Assembly (NCBI GenBank): GCA_009746045.1 | Contig: RPFO01000702.1 | Span: forward strand, 996,001 to 1,060,000 | Direction: 5' to 3' | Source: Mesostigma viride | Taxonomy: Eukaryota; Streptophyta; Mesostigmatophyceae; Mesostigmatales; Mesostigmataceae | Length of the DNA: 64,000 nt | The notes under the pieces: generated by a model | The model's database searches: none | What the model was told of the DNA's origin: nothing | The model's input: only the letters and a program-made list of their open reading frames with translations | Part shown: piece after piece, positions 54,146 through 63,258 of the stretch | How positions within the stretch are numbered: position 1 is the stretch's first letter | Layout of the letters: the number at the start of each line of letters is the position of its first letter | Made by a program: the position numbers and the translations under genes

Positions 54146-54865
54146 ATGAAATTTTCTAGCTTAAGCAGAATTTATACTACTTCTAGAATCGCTAAAAATC
54201 AAATCATAACCTTAAGCGATGATATTTTTCATTATTGTAAGTCAGTTTTGCGGATGAAAATTTCTGAAGAATTCCGGTTGTTTAATAGCATCGACGGAGA
54301 ATTTAAAGCTGAGGTTAGAGCAATTAATAAGCGTGATTTACAAGTATTTATAGGGCAAAAGTTACGGAAAGTTGAGCATCAGAAATCGCTGATTTTAGCT
54401 ATGTGTATTATTAAACCAGATAGATTTACAGAAGCACTTAAAGCAGTGGTACAGCAGGGGGTTACTGAAATTATTCCGCTAATTTCAGAAAGGACGCAAT
54501 TTAAGAGTATCAATCAGCAAAGGCTTACCAAATGCATAATAGAGTCAGTAGAGCAGAGCGAAGGCTTTGTAATACCCGTATTGCGTTTACCCGTTAATCT
54601 TAAAGAGTTTTGGAATATTAACGGGGTAGATCAGATTATTTTTGCAAATGAGGAGGAAAGTGGTGGAGTAAAAATTAACTCCATAAAAAAGTTTGAAGAA
54701 AATATTGCTATTCTGGTAGGACCGGAAGGCGGTTTTTCTCCAAGTGAAAAGGAAAAACTTATATCTAATCCTAAGATTATTTCTGTAAGTCTTGGTAATA
54801 GGGTGCTTAGAAGCGAGGTAGCCGCAATTAATATGGTTGCGTGCGTAAATTTAATGAGAGAGTAA
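54146..54865 (+). CDS. rsmE: 16S rRNA m3U1498 methyltransferase RsmE
   Basis: Methylates N3 of U1498 in the decoding centre. 239 residues from the ATG at 54146, the usual family start; an upstream in-frame ATG at 54053 would read through the opposite gene's start and is rejected. SPOUT-fold landmarks: 'HYCKSVLRMK' near 34, 'ERTQFKSINQQR' near 124 and the SAM knot 'VGPEGGFSPSEKEKL' with 'SLGNRVLRSEVAAI' at the C-terminus. Four bases before rnhB. Confidence 0.94.
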   Translation: MKFSSLSRIYTTSRIAKNQIITLSDDIFHYCKSVLRMKISEEFRLFNSIDGEFKAEVRAINKRDLQVFIGQKLRKVEHQKSLILAMCIIKPDRFTEALKAVVQQGVTEIIPLISERTQFKSINQQRLTKCIIESVEQSEGFVIPVLRLPVNLKEFWNINGVDQIIFANEEESGGVKINSIKKFEENIAILVGPEGGFSPSEKEKLISNPKIISVSLGNRVLRSEVAAINMVACVNLMRE

Positions 54866-54869
54866 GAAA

Positions 54870-55448
54870 ATGGATTTATCTATTGAATCAAATTATCAAG
54901 GGGTAGTAGCTGGCGTAGACGAAGCGGGCAGAGGCCCACTAGCTGGCCCTGTAGTAGCTGCTGCAGTTATTATTGATCAAAACAATTTAATTAAAGGTAT
55001 TAAGGATTCAAAAAAATTATCTAAAAATAAAAGAGAAGAATTGTACGTAAAAATTACTCAAAATTATGTGTGGTCAATTGGTGTTGTAGAGCCAAAAGAA
55101 ATTGATGAAATAAACATACTAGAAGCAACGAAAAAAGCTTGTGTCCTTGCGGTAGAAGGGTTAATAAAGGAACCTTCTGTAGTAATTGTAGACGGTAATA
55201 TGAAATTTAGTGATAAACGTTTTGTAAGCTATATAAAAGGGGATGATAAGTCTATATCTATAGCTGCAGCTTCAATAATAGCTAAAGTTACCAGGGATAG
55301 AATAATGGGATTACTGCATCAGGAGTTTCCATATTATTTCTGGGCTAAAAATTCTGGTTATGGGACAAAAGAACATATATCTGCAATAGAAAAATACGGC
55401 TCTTCTATCCATCATCGCCTAAGCTTTAAGCTTAAAAATACTGCTTGA
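54870..55448 (+). CDS. rnhB: Ribonuclease HII
   Basis: Removes ribonucleotides from DNA and RNA primers. 'VAGVDEAGRGPLAGPVVAAA' (about 13-32) gives two catalytic acids (DE), 'VDGN' near 110 a third, and 'SIIAKVTRDRIM' with 'YGTKEH' complete the family pattern. 192 residues is normal. The last codons (KLKNTA-stop) are duplicated in frame at 57505-57526, beyond the metalloprotease-like gene, which suggests an insertion at this 3' end. Confidence 0.96.
   Translation: MDLSIESNYQGVVAGVDEAGRGPLAGPVVAAAVIIDQNNLIKGIKDSKKLSKNKREELYVKITQNYVWSIGVVEPKEIDEINILEATKKACVLAVEGLIKEPSVVIVDGNMKFSDKRFVSYIKGDDKSISIAAASIIAKVTRDRIMGLLHQEFPYYFWAKNSGYGTKEHISAIEKYGSSIHHRLSFKLKNTA
55427..55448. repeat. Direct repeat copy 1: 3' tail of rnhB
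   Basis: The final 22 bases of rnhB including the stop codon, starting 'taagcttaaa'. A copy with a single A-to-G change is at 57505-57526, 2.08 kb away. Confidence 0.8.
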
Positions 55449-55498
55449 GTAATAAAAGAGGTCAGTATGATGAAGTACTTGCTAATGGTTTAAAGTTT

Positions 55499-55522
55499 GA
55501 AGCAGCTTTAAAAAGCTGCTTC
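55499..55522. terminator. Bidirectional terminator hairpin between rnhB and the metalloprotease-like gene
   Basis: Eleven-base arms gaagcagcttt/aaagctgcttc with a two-base centre, overlapping the stop codon of the convergent minus-strand gene. It lies 50 bases behind rnhB. The long uninterrupted stem suggests a shared terminator, although T-runs are short. Confidence 0.6.
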
Positions 55523-57388
55523 AACTAACTCTCCTCCTAAAATACTTACGCTATGAGCTGTATTAAAAAGTGTATCTACTTCCTCTGAATTCCAAGAAGG
55601 TGCTAGTAAATTCTTTGCTAATTCTCTGTTCTCATCGTTATTTGTAAAAAATTTTTGAGTTAAATGTTCCACAGTAGGAGGCAATATATGCTCTGTAAAA
55701 TATTTATCAATTCCAGTTTCCTTCCAGGCTGCCAATTTCGTTTTAGATGATGGGTCTCTTATTTCTGCTGCTACGTGTTCAAAATAATGGGCTATTGCTT
55801 CTGAATCCCAAGCTTCTTCTGGATATCTACTCAAGAAATGAAATGGACCTGGGGTAATTGCTTCAATGTCAATTAAATAGCTTAAGATAATTTTTATAGA
55901 ACCTTCTTTCAAACTTGGTAAAAATTCAGAAAGCCCCTTAGAAAATTTATCAAAAACGTTTTCTCCTTGAGAGAATAACAATTCTTCATTATCTACATAA
56001 GAGTCAATAATGCTAATTATATTAGAAACACTACTTTGAGAGCTTTTATCTCCTATATCTTTAGCACTCTGAGTAAAAATTCCCTGTAATGATTTTTTAA
56101 TATCTTTGGTTTGTGCTAATGATAATTTTATTACAGTATCTCCATTTATTTCCATCGAATTAAAAGGGAGAAGATTCCATTCAGAGGAATCCAAAGTTGT
56201 AACTTTTGCTTTTAGTGTTTCCATTCTTGAAAAATATGATTCTTTTACAAATCTCATTACTTGGCTGAAACTTGCTTGAGCTAACTGATCATCGGCCTTA
56301 TAAGGTTTACAGAAATTATCAAAAAGGATTTCCATTGCTTGATGAATGTGTTCATGAACAAAAATATCAACAAAATCACTCTCCATATCTTCTATATATG
56401 AGGATGCTTTGCTAACTACTATATGACCTACTTTTTTAGTAGGTAGTTTGTCATAATATCCATCAAAATCTTGTGCAAAGCTATGTTCCATAATTTCTGA
56501 TAGTTTCTTGCCATATATATAAATATTACCATCTTGGGGGCTGACATTTAGTAGTAATTTTATACTAGGATTAACCTTAATAATTTTGGTTAAGTCTCTT
56601 ATTAGTTTGTTTTTCAAGCCCTCGCGACTTAATTCAGTATCCTGGTCAGTATAGGAGTAACTGAGTAATTTTTTAACAGTCGGGTCTATTTTTTCTGATG
56701 AACCAAGCTTTAATAAAGGCCCATATTCTGTCATGAATCGATAACCATATTCTTCTAAATGGGAAAAAGCTACAGCTTCTTCTTCATCAGTAAGTAATTT
56801 TTTTGTAAAAATTGACTCTAGTTCTTTTTGACAGTTTCTAACTATGTATTCTGTAACTACTCCTGAATCTTTCCAATTACCAATTTCTTTGGTATAATCT
56901 CCTAATTGTTTTTTTATATAAGCTTCTGTACTTCTATCAAAATGACCCCAACTATCTATTTGTGATAAAAAAGTTTTAACAAAAAATGTTTTTTGCCCGC
57001 CTGCCAGAGAAATTTGGCTGTTAATTTCAATATCTAATAAACTTTCTTGAAATTTTTCTTGTTCTTCTATAGCTTTTTTGTGTGCTTCACCCGCTTGTTT
57101 TATTTGCTCTTCTAATTCTGTATTAATTTTGCAAATTTGGTTTTGCGACTCGCTTTCGATCTTTTGTTTTTCTTCTTCAAGCTTAGTTTGCCATTCCTCT
57201 GGGTGAAATTCCTTATAATACCTTTCCCCAATACTTATATAGCTCTTAATACTTTCTGATACAAATTTTTCTGCCATCTCGATATTCTCTGAGGCTCGCT
57301 GCTTTAAGGAGGTAATATTTTCCTGAAGTAATTTTTCAAAGGCTTTAATTAATTCTAAGTGGTTTTGATTATAACGGTTTGTTTTCAT
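55508..57388 (-). CDS. Putative HExxH metalloprotease with coiled-coil N-terminus and internal repeat
   Basis: 626 residues, no signal peptide or membrane helix. Residues 60-120 are a charged coiled coil. A zinc-peptidase motif HEHIH stands at 345-349 in a suitable helix ('DIFVHEHIHQAMEILF'), and 'WDSEAIAHYFEHVAAEI' (527-543) offers E530 as a possible third ligand, in the style of ATLF-like (M34-related) peptidases. Residues 147-215 and 527-595 look like copies of one module: both have W, then 25-28 residues later W-K-[DE]-[ST]-G-[VI], then Y and a helix. I do not recognise the family. It is flanked by rnhB tail repeats and its own terminator, as an acquired single-gene insert. Effector function is inferred only. 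Confidence 0.75.
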   Translation of the reverse strand: MKTNRYNQNHLELIKAFEKLLQENITSLKQRASENIEMAEKFVSESIKSYISIGERYYKEFHPEEWQTKLEEEKQKIESESQNQICKINTELEEQIKQAGEAHKKAIEEQEKFQESLLDIEINSQISLAGGQKTFFVKTFLSQIDSWGHFDRSTEAYIKKQLGDYTKEIGNWKDSGVVTEYIVRNCQKELESIFTKKLLTDEEEAVAFSHLEEYGYRFMTEYGPLLKLGSSEKIDPTVKKLLSYSYTDQDTELSREGLKNKLIRDLTKIIKVNPSIKLLLNVSPQDGNIYIYGKKLSEIMEHSFAQDFDGYYDKLPTKKVGHIVVSKASSYIEDMESDFVDIFVHEHIHQAMEILFDNFCKPYKADDQLAQASFSQVMRFVKESYFSRMETLKAKVTTLDSSEWNLLPFNSMEINGDTVIKLSLAQTKDIKKSLQGIFTQSAKDIGDKSSQSSVSNIISIIDSYVDNEELLFSQGENVFDKFSKGLSEFLPSLKEGSIKIILSYLIDIEAITPGPFHFLSRYPEEAWDSEAIAHYFEHVAAEIRDPSSKTKLAAWKETGIDKYFTEHILPPTVEHLTQKFFTNNDENRELAKNLLAPSWNSEEVDTLFNTAHSVSILGGELVEAAF

Positions 57389-57504
57389 ATTTGGTAGTAA
57401 TAACTTAATTTTTTTAACCTATAGTATTTTTCTTTTTTATAATCAACAAATATTTATAGAAATTAACGTATATTAAATCCCTCAGTAATAATGTTACCGT
57501 GTTA

Positions 57505-57526
57505 TAAGCTTAAAAGTACTGCTTGA
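57505..57526. repeat. Direct repeat copy 2: orphan tail of rnhB
   Basis: 21 of 22 bases equal the end of rnhB, and the reading frame of the tail (K-L-K-S-T-A-stop) is kept. Similarity fades upstream. No gene uses it here; it marks the right boundary of the metalloprotease-like insert. Confidence 0.78.
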
Positions 57527-57643
57527 AAAGCATAATAAATTAAGATAGCTTAGGAAAAATTTTTGCTTGATTGAGTTATTTTGCTGCAATATTTTTAATT
57601 TAAGCAGTTTTTCTGAATGTATGGAATTTATAAGTAAATTATA

Positions 57644-58423
57644 ATGTTGGATAATGTTTCTCTCTTCTTTCTATCTTTTAGCCATGATACCATAATTATT
57701 CCTTTAATTATCATAGGTTATATATGGATTGATAGAAAAGTGTTTTTTCATGGAATCTGTTTATTGTTAACAAGTATGTTACTTAATTTAGCTCTAAAAG
57801 TTACTTTTCAGATACCGTTAGCTCCTAGCTTAGGTAAAGAGGGGTTTGCTTTCCCAAGCGGGCACATGCAATCTTCTATAGTTTTATATGGGTGGTTATT
57901 AAAATCAATAAATCGCCTTTCAATCCAAGTATTAATAATCATTTTATTAATTGGGATTAGCATAGGTTTAGTACATTTAGGTTACCACAATTATTTTGAT
58001 ATTTTTGGAGCAGTATTTGTCGGGATATTGTTGATTTTTACCTATAATTGGTGTTTAAAAACTTTTAAAGAAAGCTCTTTATCCGTGATCATATTGCTTT
58101 TTAGTACATTATTAATGGCATATATTGGTTTATTATATGAAATTAAAGAATATTCATGGCTGGCCTATTATGCCCTAGTAGGTGTTATATCTTCCGAATA
58201 CTGTTTTAGAAATAAAAAGACTTTAATTAGTAATAATATTAAAGTAATAGCAACAATTTTTTGTGTTTCTACATTTCTATTAGTTAATCAAATCTTTCTT
58301 GTTTTACACATAGATTCGTTGTTTTTATCGCAGTTAAAATGGCTGTTAATAGGATTTTGCATCCCTTTCTCTTTGCATTTTTTAAGTTTAATAAAACCTA
58401 AAAGTCAGATACAAGGAGATTAA
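57644..58423 (+). CDS. PAP2-superfamily membrane protein
   Basis: 259 residues, seven or eight membrane helices. Phosphatase motifs: K52 in the first, 'FPSGHMQSS' with H74 as acid in the second, and 'HLGYHNYFD' with nucleophile H115 and D119 in the third. The third motif normally begins S-R; here those places are G108 and L109, so the phosphate-binding arginine is missing and activity is doubtful. The C-terminal extension (about 150-250) has further helices. Possible lipid phosphatase of undecaprenyl or phosphatidate substrates. Convergent with ruvC. Confidence 0.78.
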   Translation: MLDNVSLFFLSFSHDTIIIPLIIIGYIWIDRKVFFHGICLLLTSMLLNLALKVTFQIPLAPSLGKEGFAFPSGHMQSSIVLYGWLLKSINRLSIQVLIIILLIGISIGLVHLGYHNYFDIFGAVFVGILLIFTYNWCLKTFKESSLSVIILLFSTLLMAYIGLLYEIKEYSWLAYYALVGVISSEYCFRNKKTLISNNIKVIATIFCVSTFLLVNQIFLVLHIDSLFLSQLKWLLIGFCIPFSLHFLSLIKPKSQIQGD

Positions 58424-58439
58424 ATAAGGTGCTTTAAAA

Positions 58440-58910
58440 TTATCTAGTAAAAACAGAACAAGTATAGGCTACTGCTAAGGCATCTGCTTCATCAGAATTC
58501 TTAAGATCGGGAGTACCTGATATTATAAGCTTGATCATATGTGTTACTTGATCCTTTTCGGCATGACCGACTCCAACTACTGTTTTCTTTATTAAATTAG
58601 GTTTATACTCAAAATAAGGTTTATCGAATCTTCCTATTAAAGACATAAGAGCACCTCTGACGTAACCGAGCTTTAGCGAGGAGCTTGCATTCATATTGAT
58701 AAATGTTTCTTCCATAGCTATTAAATCTGGATCATGAAGTTCAATAATGTTCTGTACTGCGTTTGCAATGTAAGAAAGCCTTTTATACATTAATTCGGTA
58801 GGATGAGTTTTTACCAAGCCACTTGCTATGTAGTTAATTTTGGGATGGTTTAGCTTTATTATACCCCATCCAAGAGAAGAAAGAGCCGGATCAATACCTA
58901 ATATTTTCAT
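58440..58910 (-). CDS. ruvC: Holliday junction resolvase RuvC
   Basis: Dimeric endonuclease that cuts Holliday junctions with RuvAB. 156 residues. Catalytic acids: D7 in 'LGIDPALSSLGWG', E68-type in 'LIAMEETFINMNASSS', and D139/D142-type in 'NSDEADALAVAYT' at the C-terminus. 'VGHAEKDQVTHMI' is also typical. ruvA and ruvB are not beside it. It starts eight bases after the RND pump gene and so may share its transcript. Confidence 0.95.
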   Translation of the reverse strand: MKILGIDPALSSLGWGIIKLNHPKINYIASGLVKTHPTELMYKRLSYIANAVQNIIELHDPDLIAMEETFINMNASSSLKLGYVRGALMSLIGRFDKPYFEYKPNLIKKTVVGVGHAEKDQVTHMIKLIISGTPDLKNSDEADALAVAYTCSVFTR

Positions 58911-58918
58911 AACTTGAT

Positions 58919-61900
58919 TTAATCTACTAAAGATTTTTCTTTTTTAAAGGTTTGATATAATACAGGTATTACAAATATTGTAAATAAAGTGCCGATTAAC
59001 ATTCCTCCGACAATCACCAGCCCGATAGAGTTGCGTGATTCTGCTCCTGCCCCATTTGCCAAAACTAAAGGTAAAGCTCCAAAAATAGTTGCTATACTCG
59101 TCATTAATATTGGGCGAAGACGGAGTTTTGCCGATTGTACTACGGCTTCAGTAATTTTCATTCCTTGATGGCGCAATTGATTAGTAAATTCAACAAGCAT
59201 TATAGCGTTTTTAGTAACCAAACCAATAAGAGTAACTAAACCAATATTACTATACATATTAATAGTGTTATTAAATAACAGTAAAGCAAGTACACCGCCG
59301 GTCATTGAAAATGGGACAGCCATTAAAATTAACAGCGAATCAGCAAAGCTTTCAAATTGTGCAGATAGAACTAAAAATATGAAAACCAAAGCGAAAAGGA
59401 ACGTCACAAGAATCCCACCAGAAGATTCATTCATTTGCTTTATTTCACCAAGGTATTCTAGTTTAGTGTTATTTTTATTTAGCAATTCTGCTCCGATCGA
59501 TTCTATAGCCTTGACCGCATCGGCTAAAGTTTTATTAGGCGATAAGTCGGAGGTAATAGTAATAGATTTTGCCGTATTATAATGTTTATACTCCTTAACG
59601 GTGATTTTTTCTACTATATCTGCTACGGACTGGAGGGGTAGGGTAGTATTATTATCAGTTTTGATGAGGATTCTATTTAAATCTTCTGGGCTACTTCTTT
59701 CCGCATCAGAATATTTAAGAATTACATCATATATATCATTACCCATTCTAAAATCTCCGACGGTTCTGCCGGCTATTAAGTATTGTACGGTTTTACCAAT
59801 CGTTTCAAGACTTGTTCCGTATCTATAAGCTTTTTCACGATTAACTATAACGTCCAGTGTGGGGGTAGAAGATTTGAAATCTCTCTCTACGTTTTGGAAT
59901 AAAGGATTTTGTTTCATTTTCTCAATGAATTTATTCGATAAAACATCAAGTTCTTGATACTCAAGAGAACTTTGTAAATTAAATTCAATCATTTTATCTG
60001 ATCCTCCAGTACCGAGTGATCTAGGGCTAATAGCAAATATTGACATTCCGGCTATTTCAGAGAATTTTTTATTTAAATCTTCCTTGATATCAAGGTGTGA
60101 CCTTTTTCTTTTGCTCCATTCTTGCAAAGGGACAAAAGCCATGGCATTTTCACCTCCTCCCCAACCGATAACGTCAAAAAAACCAAATATATCCTTGTCT
60201 TTTTTCATTATTTCTTCTGCTTGGAGAACAGCTTTTTCCGATTCGGCAACGCTTGATCCTTCTGGTCCTGAAAATATAACTTGTAAGAAAGCTTGATCTT
60301 CTTCAGGTACAAAAGTTTTGCCAACATATTTGAAACTGATTATTAAAACTACGGTGGAAGCAAGGCAAATGGCAAAAAATTTCTTTTTATTTTGTATTGC
60401 TAATATTAGATAGTCTATATAAAAATTTTGAGCCTTGCTTAAATAAAGATCAAAAGTTTGTAATATTTTTGGTTTAGGGATTTCAGACCTTGTAATCATT
60501 CTGCTAGTCATCATCGGTGTTAGGGTAAGGGCTACAAAACCGGAAAATAACACACAAAATGCTAGTGTCCACGCAAATTCTACAAATAACTTACCAAGAA
60601 AACCTTCAATAAAACCTATTGGTAAAAAAACAGAAGCAAGGGTAATAGTCATAGCAATGACGGCAAAACCAATCTCACTGGAAGCATCATATGCCGCTTG
60701 TATTGGGGGTTTACCAAGTTCATGACTATGCCGGAAAATATTCTCGAGCATTACAATGGCATCATCAACTACAAGGCCTATTGCTAAAATCATAGCAAGT
60801 AATGTAAAGGTATTAACGGAAAACCCTAGAAAATACATTGCCGTAAAAGTTCCAACTAGCGAGATAGGAATAGTAACAAGTGGAATAAGAGTTATTTTGG
60901 CGGAAGCTAGAAAAATATAGGTTACAAAACCAACTAAGGCAATAGCTTCAAATATTGTAAAAAATACTTCTCTGATTGATTCTTTAACAGGAATTGCTGC
61001 ATCATGGGCTATTTCTACTTGTACTCCAGCTGGCAAATTAGCTTGTATTTTAATAAGCTCTTTTCTAACACTATCTGATAATTCTATGATATTAGCTGTT
61101 GATTGTTTAATTAACCCTACGGCCATTGACCTTTTACCGTTATATCTTAAAATTACATCATCTTCTAGGGGCTCTAAGCCGATTCTTGCTATATCTCCCA
61201 GTTTGATTATCGTTCCATCCGCATATTTCTTTATAATTATATTTTCAAATTCCTTTGGGTTATTTAGTGATGCGTTTAATCGTAGTGTGAAATTTCTTAC
61301 CTCCGATTTAATAGTACCGGCTGGGTAATCTTTGTTTTGGTTTGTAATAGCCTGTTCTATTTCAAACGGTGATATTTTATGGGCGAATAACTTGGTATTA
61401 TAAGGTTCTATCCGCATAGTGTAATATCTGCCGCCAAAGATAATTGAATTACCCACGGTAGGTAGTTTTTCAAGTTCTGATTTGATCTGATCATCAGCGA
61501 TTTTTGTCAGTTCAAGGTTATCGTGCCTATCGCTATTAATACTTATCCAAATGCTCGGCCAGCTATCTGAATCAAGCTTAGCTACCGATGGCTGTTTCAT
61601 ATCATCGGGAAAAATATAGTTTAGATCAGAAATTTTAGATCTTACGTCATTTAGAGCAATTTCAATATCAGTATCTAATTTAAACGAAAGAGTTATATTG
61701 CTTTGTCCAACTTTACTTTCGGAAGACATAAAATCTAGATTTTTTAGAGTTTTAAGTTCCTTTTCCATTCTTGTAGTAATTTGTTTTTCCATATAAAGCG
61801 CATCAGCTCCAGAGTACTGAGCGTTTATTGAAATTATGGGAGGAGCAATATTCGGTGTACCCCTTATTTGTAGTTTAGTGTAGAATACCCCTCCCAAAGT

Positions 61901-61966
61901 CATAACTATAAGACTAAGTACGATGGTAAAAACAGGTCTTTTTATACAGAGGGCAGGGAGTGTCAT
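58919..61966 (-). CDS. RND-family efflux transporter (inner-membrane pump)
   Basis: 1015 residues with the twofold RND plan: helix, large periplasmic loop, six helices, repeated. The proton relay aspartates are in 'AIGLVVDDAIVMLENIFRHS' (helix 4, near residue 405). 'GIVTLIGLVTKNAIMLVEF'-type helix 10 reads 'GLVTLIGLVTKNAIMLVEFT' with the relay lysine. Of the HAE1/MexB-like branch that exports drugs or detergents. The adaptor gene is 26 bases upstream. No outer-membrane channel (TolC) gene is in the window. Confidence 0.95.
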   Translation of the reverse strand: MTLPALCIKRPVFTIVLSLIVMTLGGVFYTKLQIRGTPNIAPPIISINAQYSGADALYMEKQITTRMEKELKTLKNLDFMSSESKVGQSNITLSFKLDTDIEIALNDVRSKISDLNYIFPDDMKQPSVAKLDSDSWPSIWISINSDRHDNLELTKIADDQIKSELEKLPTVGNSIIFGGRYYTMRIEPYNTKLFAHKISPFEIEQAITNQNKDYPAGTIKSEVRNFTLRLNASLNNPKEFENIIIKKYADGTIIKLGDIARIGLEPLEDDVILRYNGKRSMAVGLIKQSTANIIELSDSVRKELIKIQANLPAGVQVEIAHDAAIPVKESIREVFFTIFEAIALVGFVTYIFLASAKITLIPLVTIPISLVGTFTAMYFLGFSVNTFTLLAMILAIGLVVDDAIVMLENIFRHSHELGKPPIQAAYDASSEIGFAVIAMTITLASVFLPIGFIEGFLGKLFVEFAWTLAFCVLFSGFVALTLTPMMTSRMITRSEIPKPKILQTFDLYLSKAQNFYIDYLILAIQNKKKFFAICLASTVVLIISFKYVGKTFVPEEDQAFLQVIFSGPEGSSVAESEKAVLQAEEIMKKDKDIFGFFDVIGWGGGENAMAFVPLQEWSKRKRSHLDIKEDLNKKFSEIAGMSIFAISPRSLGTGGSDKMIEFNLQSSLEYQELDVLSNKFIEKMKQNPLFQNVERDFKSSTPTLDVIVNREKAYRYGTSLETIGKTVQYLIAGRTVGDFRMGNDIYDVILKYSDAERSSPEDLNRILIKTDNNTTLPLQSVADIVEKITVKEYKHYNTAKSITITSDLSPNKTLADAVKAIESIGAELLNKNNTKLEYLGEIKQMNESSGGILVTFLFALVFIFLVLSAQFESFADSLLILMAVPFSMTGGVLALLLFNNTINMYSNIGLVTLIGLVTKNAIMLVEFTNQLRHQGMKITEAVVQSAKLRLRPILMTSIATIFGALPLVLANGAGAESRNSIGLVIVGGMLIGTLFTIFVIPVLYQTFKKEKSLVD

Positions 61967-61992
61967 TATTTTTTATACAACAAATTAGGTAT

Positions 61993-63018
61993 TTAAGTGC
62001 CAGAATGTTTAATATTGCTATTAACTACTACTTCTGCACCTTCATATACTTTGGTTAAGCCATCAAGTACTATCATATCTCCTTCTTTTAATTCATTTGA
62101 TAATAATTCTATCATGTTGTTTGTCCTTACTCCTAAAGTTACAAATACTTGTTTAACTTTGTTTTCTGAAGTAATTACATAAACAAAATCTCCCTGATTG
62201 TTTTTTAAGACAGCTTTTTCAGGCAATGCAAGAGCTTGGTGCTTATTGAAAATTATGTCAGTTTCTACAAACGCTCCGTGCAGCAAATTATCGTTATAAG
62301 GAAATTCAAATTTGGCAGTAACAGTGCCGTTATTAGATAAATAATCTGATATAGCTAGAATTTTTCCAGATATAGCTTCATCATTTTCTCCATGAGCACT
62401 AACTGCGCCCGAAGTTAATATTTTGCCGCGTAATATCTCTGGAAGTTCCACAAATACATAAAAATTACTTTTTGTTGTGAGGCTAAACAAATAATCACCT
62501 TCCTTTACTTCATCTGCTATATTTGTTCTGATTACTCCTATATAACCATCTTCCATGGCTTTAATTACCATGTCATCATAGGTTTTTAGAGCTTTTGCGT
62601 ATTCACTTCTAGCTTGCTCCAGCGATGCTTTTGATTTGTTGATTTCCTCTACATTGATAATGCTTTTTTTTAAAAGTGATAAGTTGCGGTTATGAGTTGA
62701 TTCTGCAAGGTATAAATTTGCTTCAGCTTGTGATTTTAATTTTTCTGCAATTTCTTTATCTATAATTATTACTACATCGCCTTTTGCTATTTTATTACCT
62801 TGAATACTAGATATGAAATCCACTTTCCCCTTTACTTTTGCAAAGTAATCCGTGCTGTTTGCAAGCTTAGCTTGTCCGATTGCCGTATATTTTTCGTAGA
62901 ATTCAGCTACAGCTATTTTTTCCGGTATAATATTAATCTTATGCTGTGGATGTGAGCTAGCTAACGTGCTTTGCTGAAATACTAATAACAGTAGGGTTAA
63001 AAATAGAAAATTTTTCAT
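61993..63018 (-). CDS. RND efflux periplasmic adaptor (membrane fusion protein)
   Basis: About 341 residues from the ATG at 63018, which gives a clean signal peptide 'KNFLFLTLLLLVFQQSTLAS'; a TTG six codons earlier (63036) is less likely. Adaptor plan: barrel-sandwich half 'GKVDFISSIQGNKIAKGDVV' near 62, alpha-hairpin 'AEANLYLAESTHNRNLSLLK', second lipoyl half 'DGYIGVIRTNIADEVKEGDY' and beta barrel to the C-terminus. Links the pump to an outer-membrane channel. Confidence 0.93.
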   Translation of the reverse strand: MKNFLFLTLLLLVFQQSTLASSHPQHKINIIPEKIAVAEFYEKYTAIGQAKLANSTDYFAKVKGKVDFISSIQGNKIAKGDVVIIIDKEIAEKLKSQAEANLYLAESTHNRNLSLLKKSIINVEEINKSKASLEQARSEYAKALKTYDDMVIKAMEDGYIGVIRTNIADEVKEGDYLFSLTTKSNFYVFVELPEILRGKILTSGAVSAHGENDEAISGKILAISDYLSNNGTVTAKFEFPYNDNLLHGAFVETDIIFNKHQALALPEKAVLKNNQGDFVYVITSENKVKQVFVTLGVRTNNMIELLSNELKEGDMIVLDGLTKVYEGAEVVVNSNIKHSGT

Positions 63019-63258
63019 ACGGGCGAAAATGGGCAATAAATTAATCTATTATAATTAATTTATTGCAAAGTTTAAGCAAATTATTGTTAGTGAAGGTAAT
63101 TTACGAAACAGATAGTATGGATTGCGCTAAAACCATCATATTCTAGAGAAAGTGTATTTAATTAGCATTATTTATAAATATACCTTTCTACGTTTTATAG
63201 TAATAGCATATCCCCCACTCTAAAATATAGCCAAATAATTGCCAGTTAAAAGCAGCTC

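Noticed and set aside
59265-61328. Several open frames of 70-105 codons on the plus strand opposite the RND pump gene
   Set aside because: They are complementary shadows of a well-conserved gene, have no ribosome sites and no plausible protein features.
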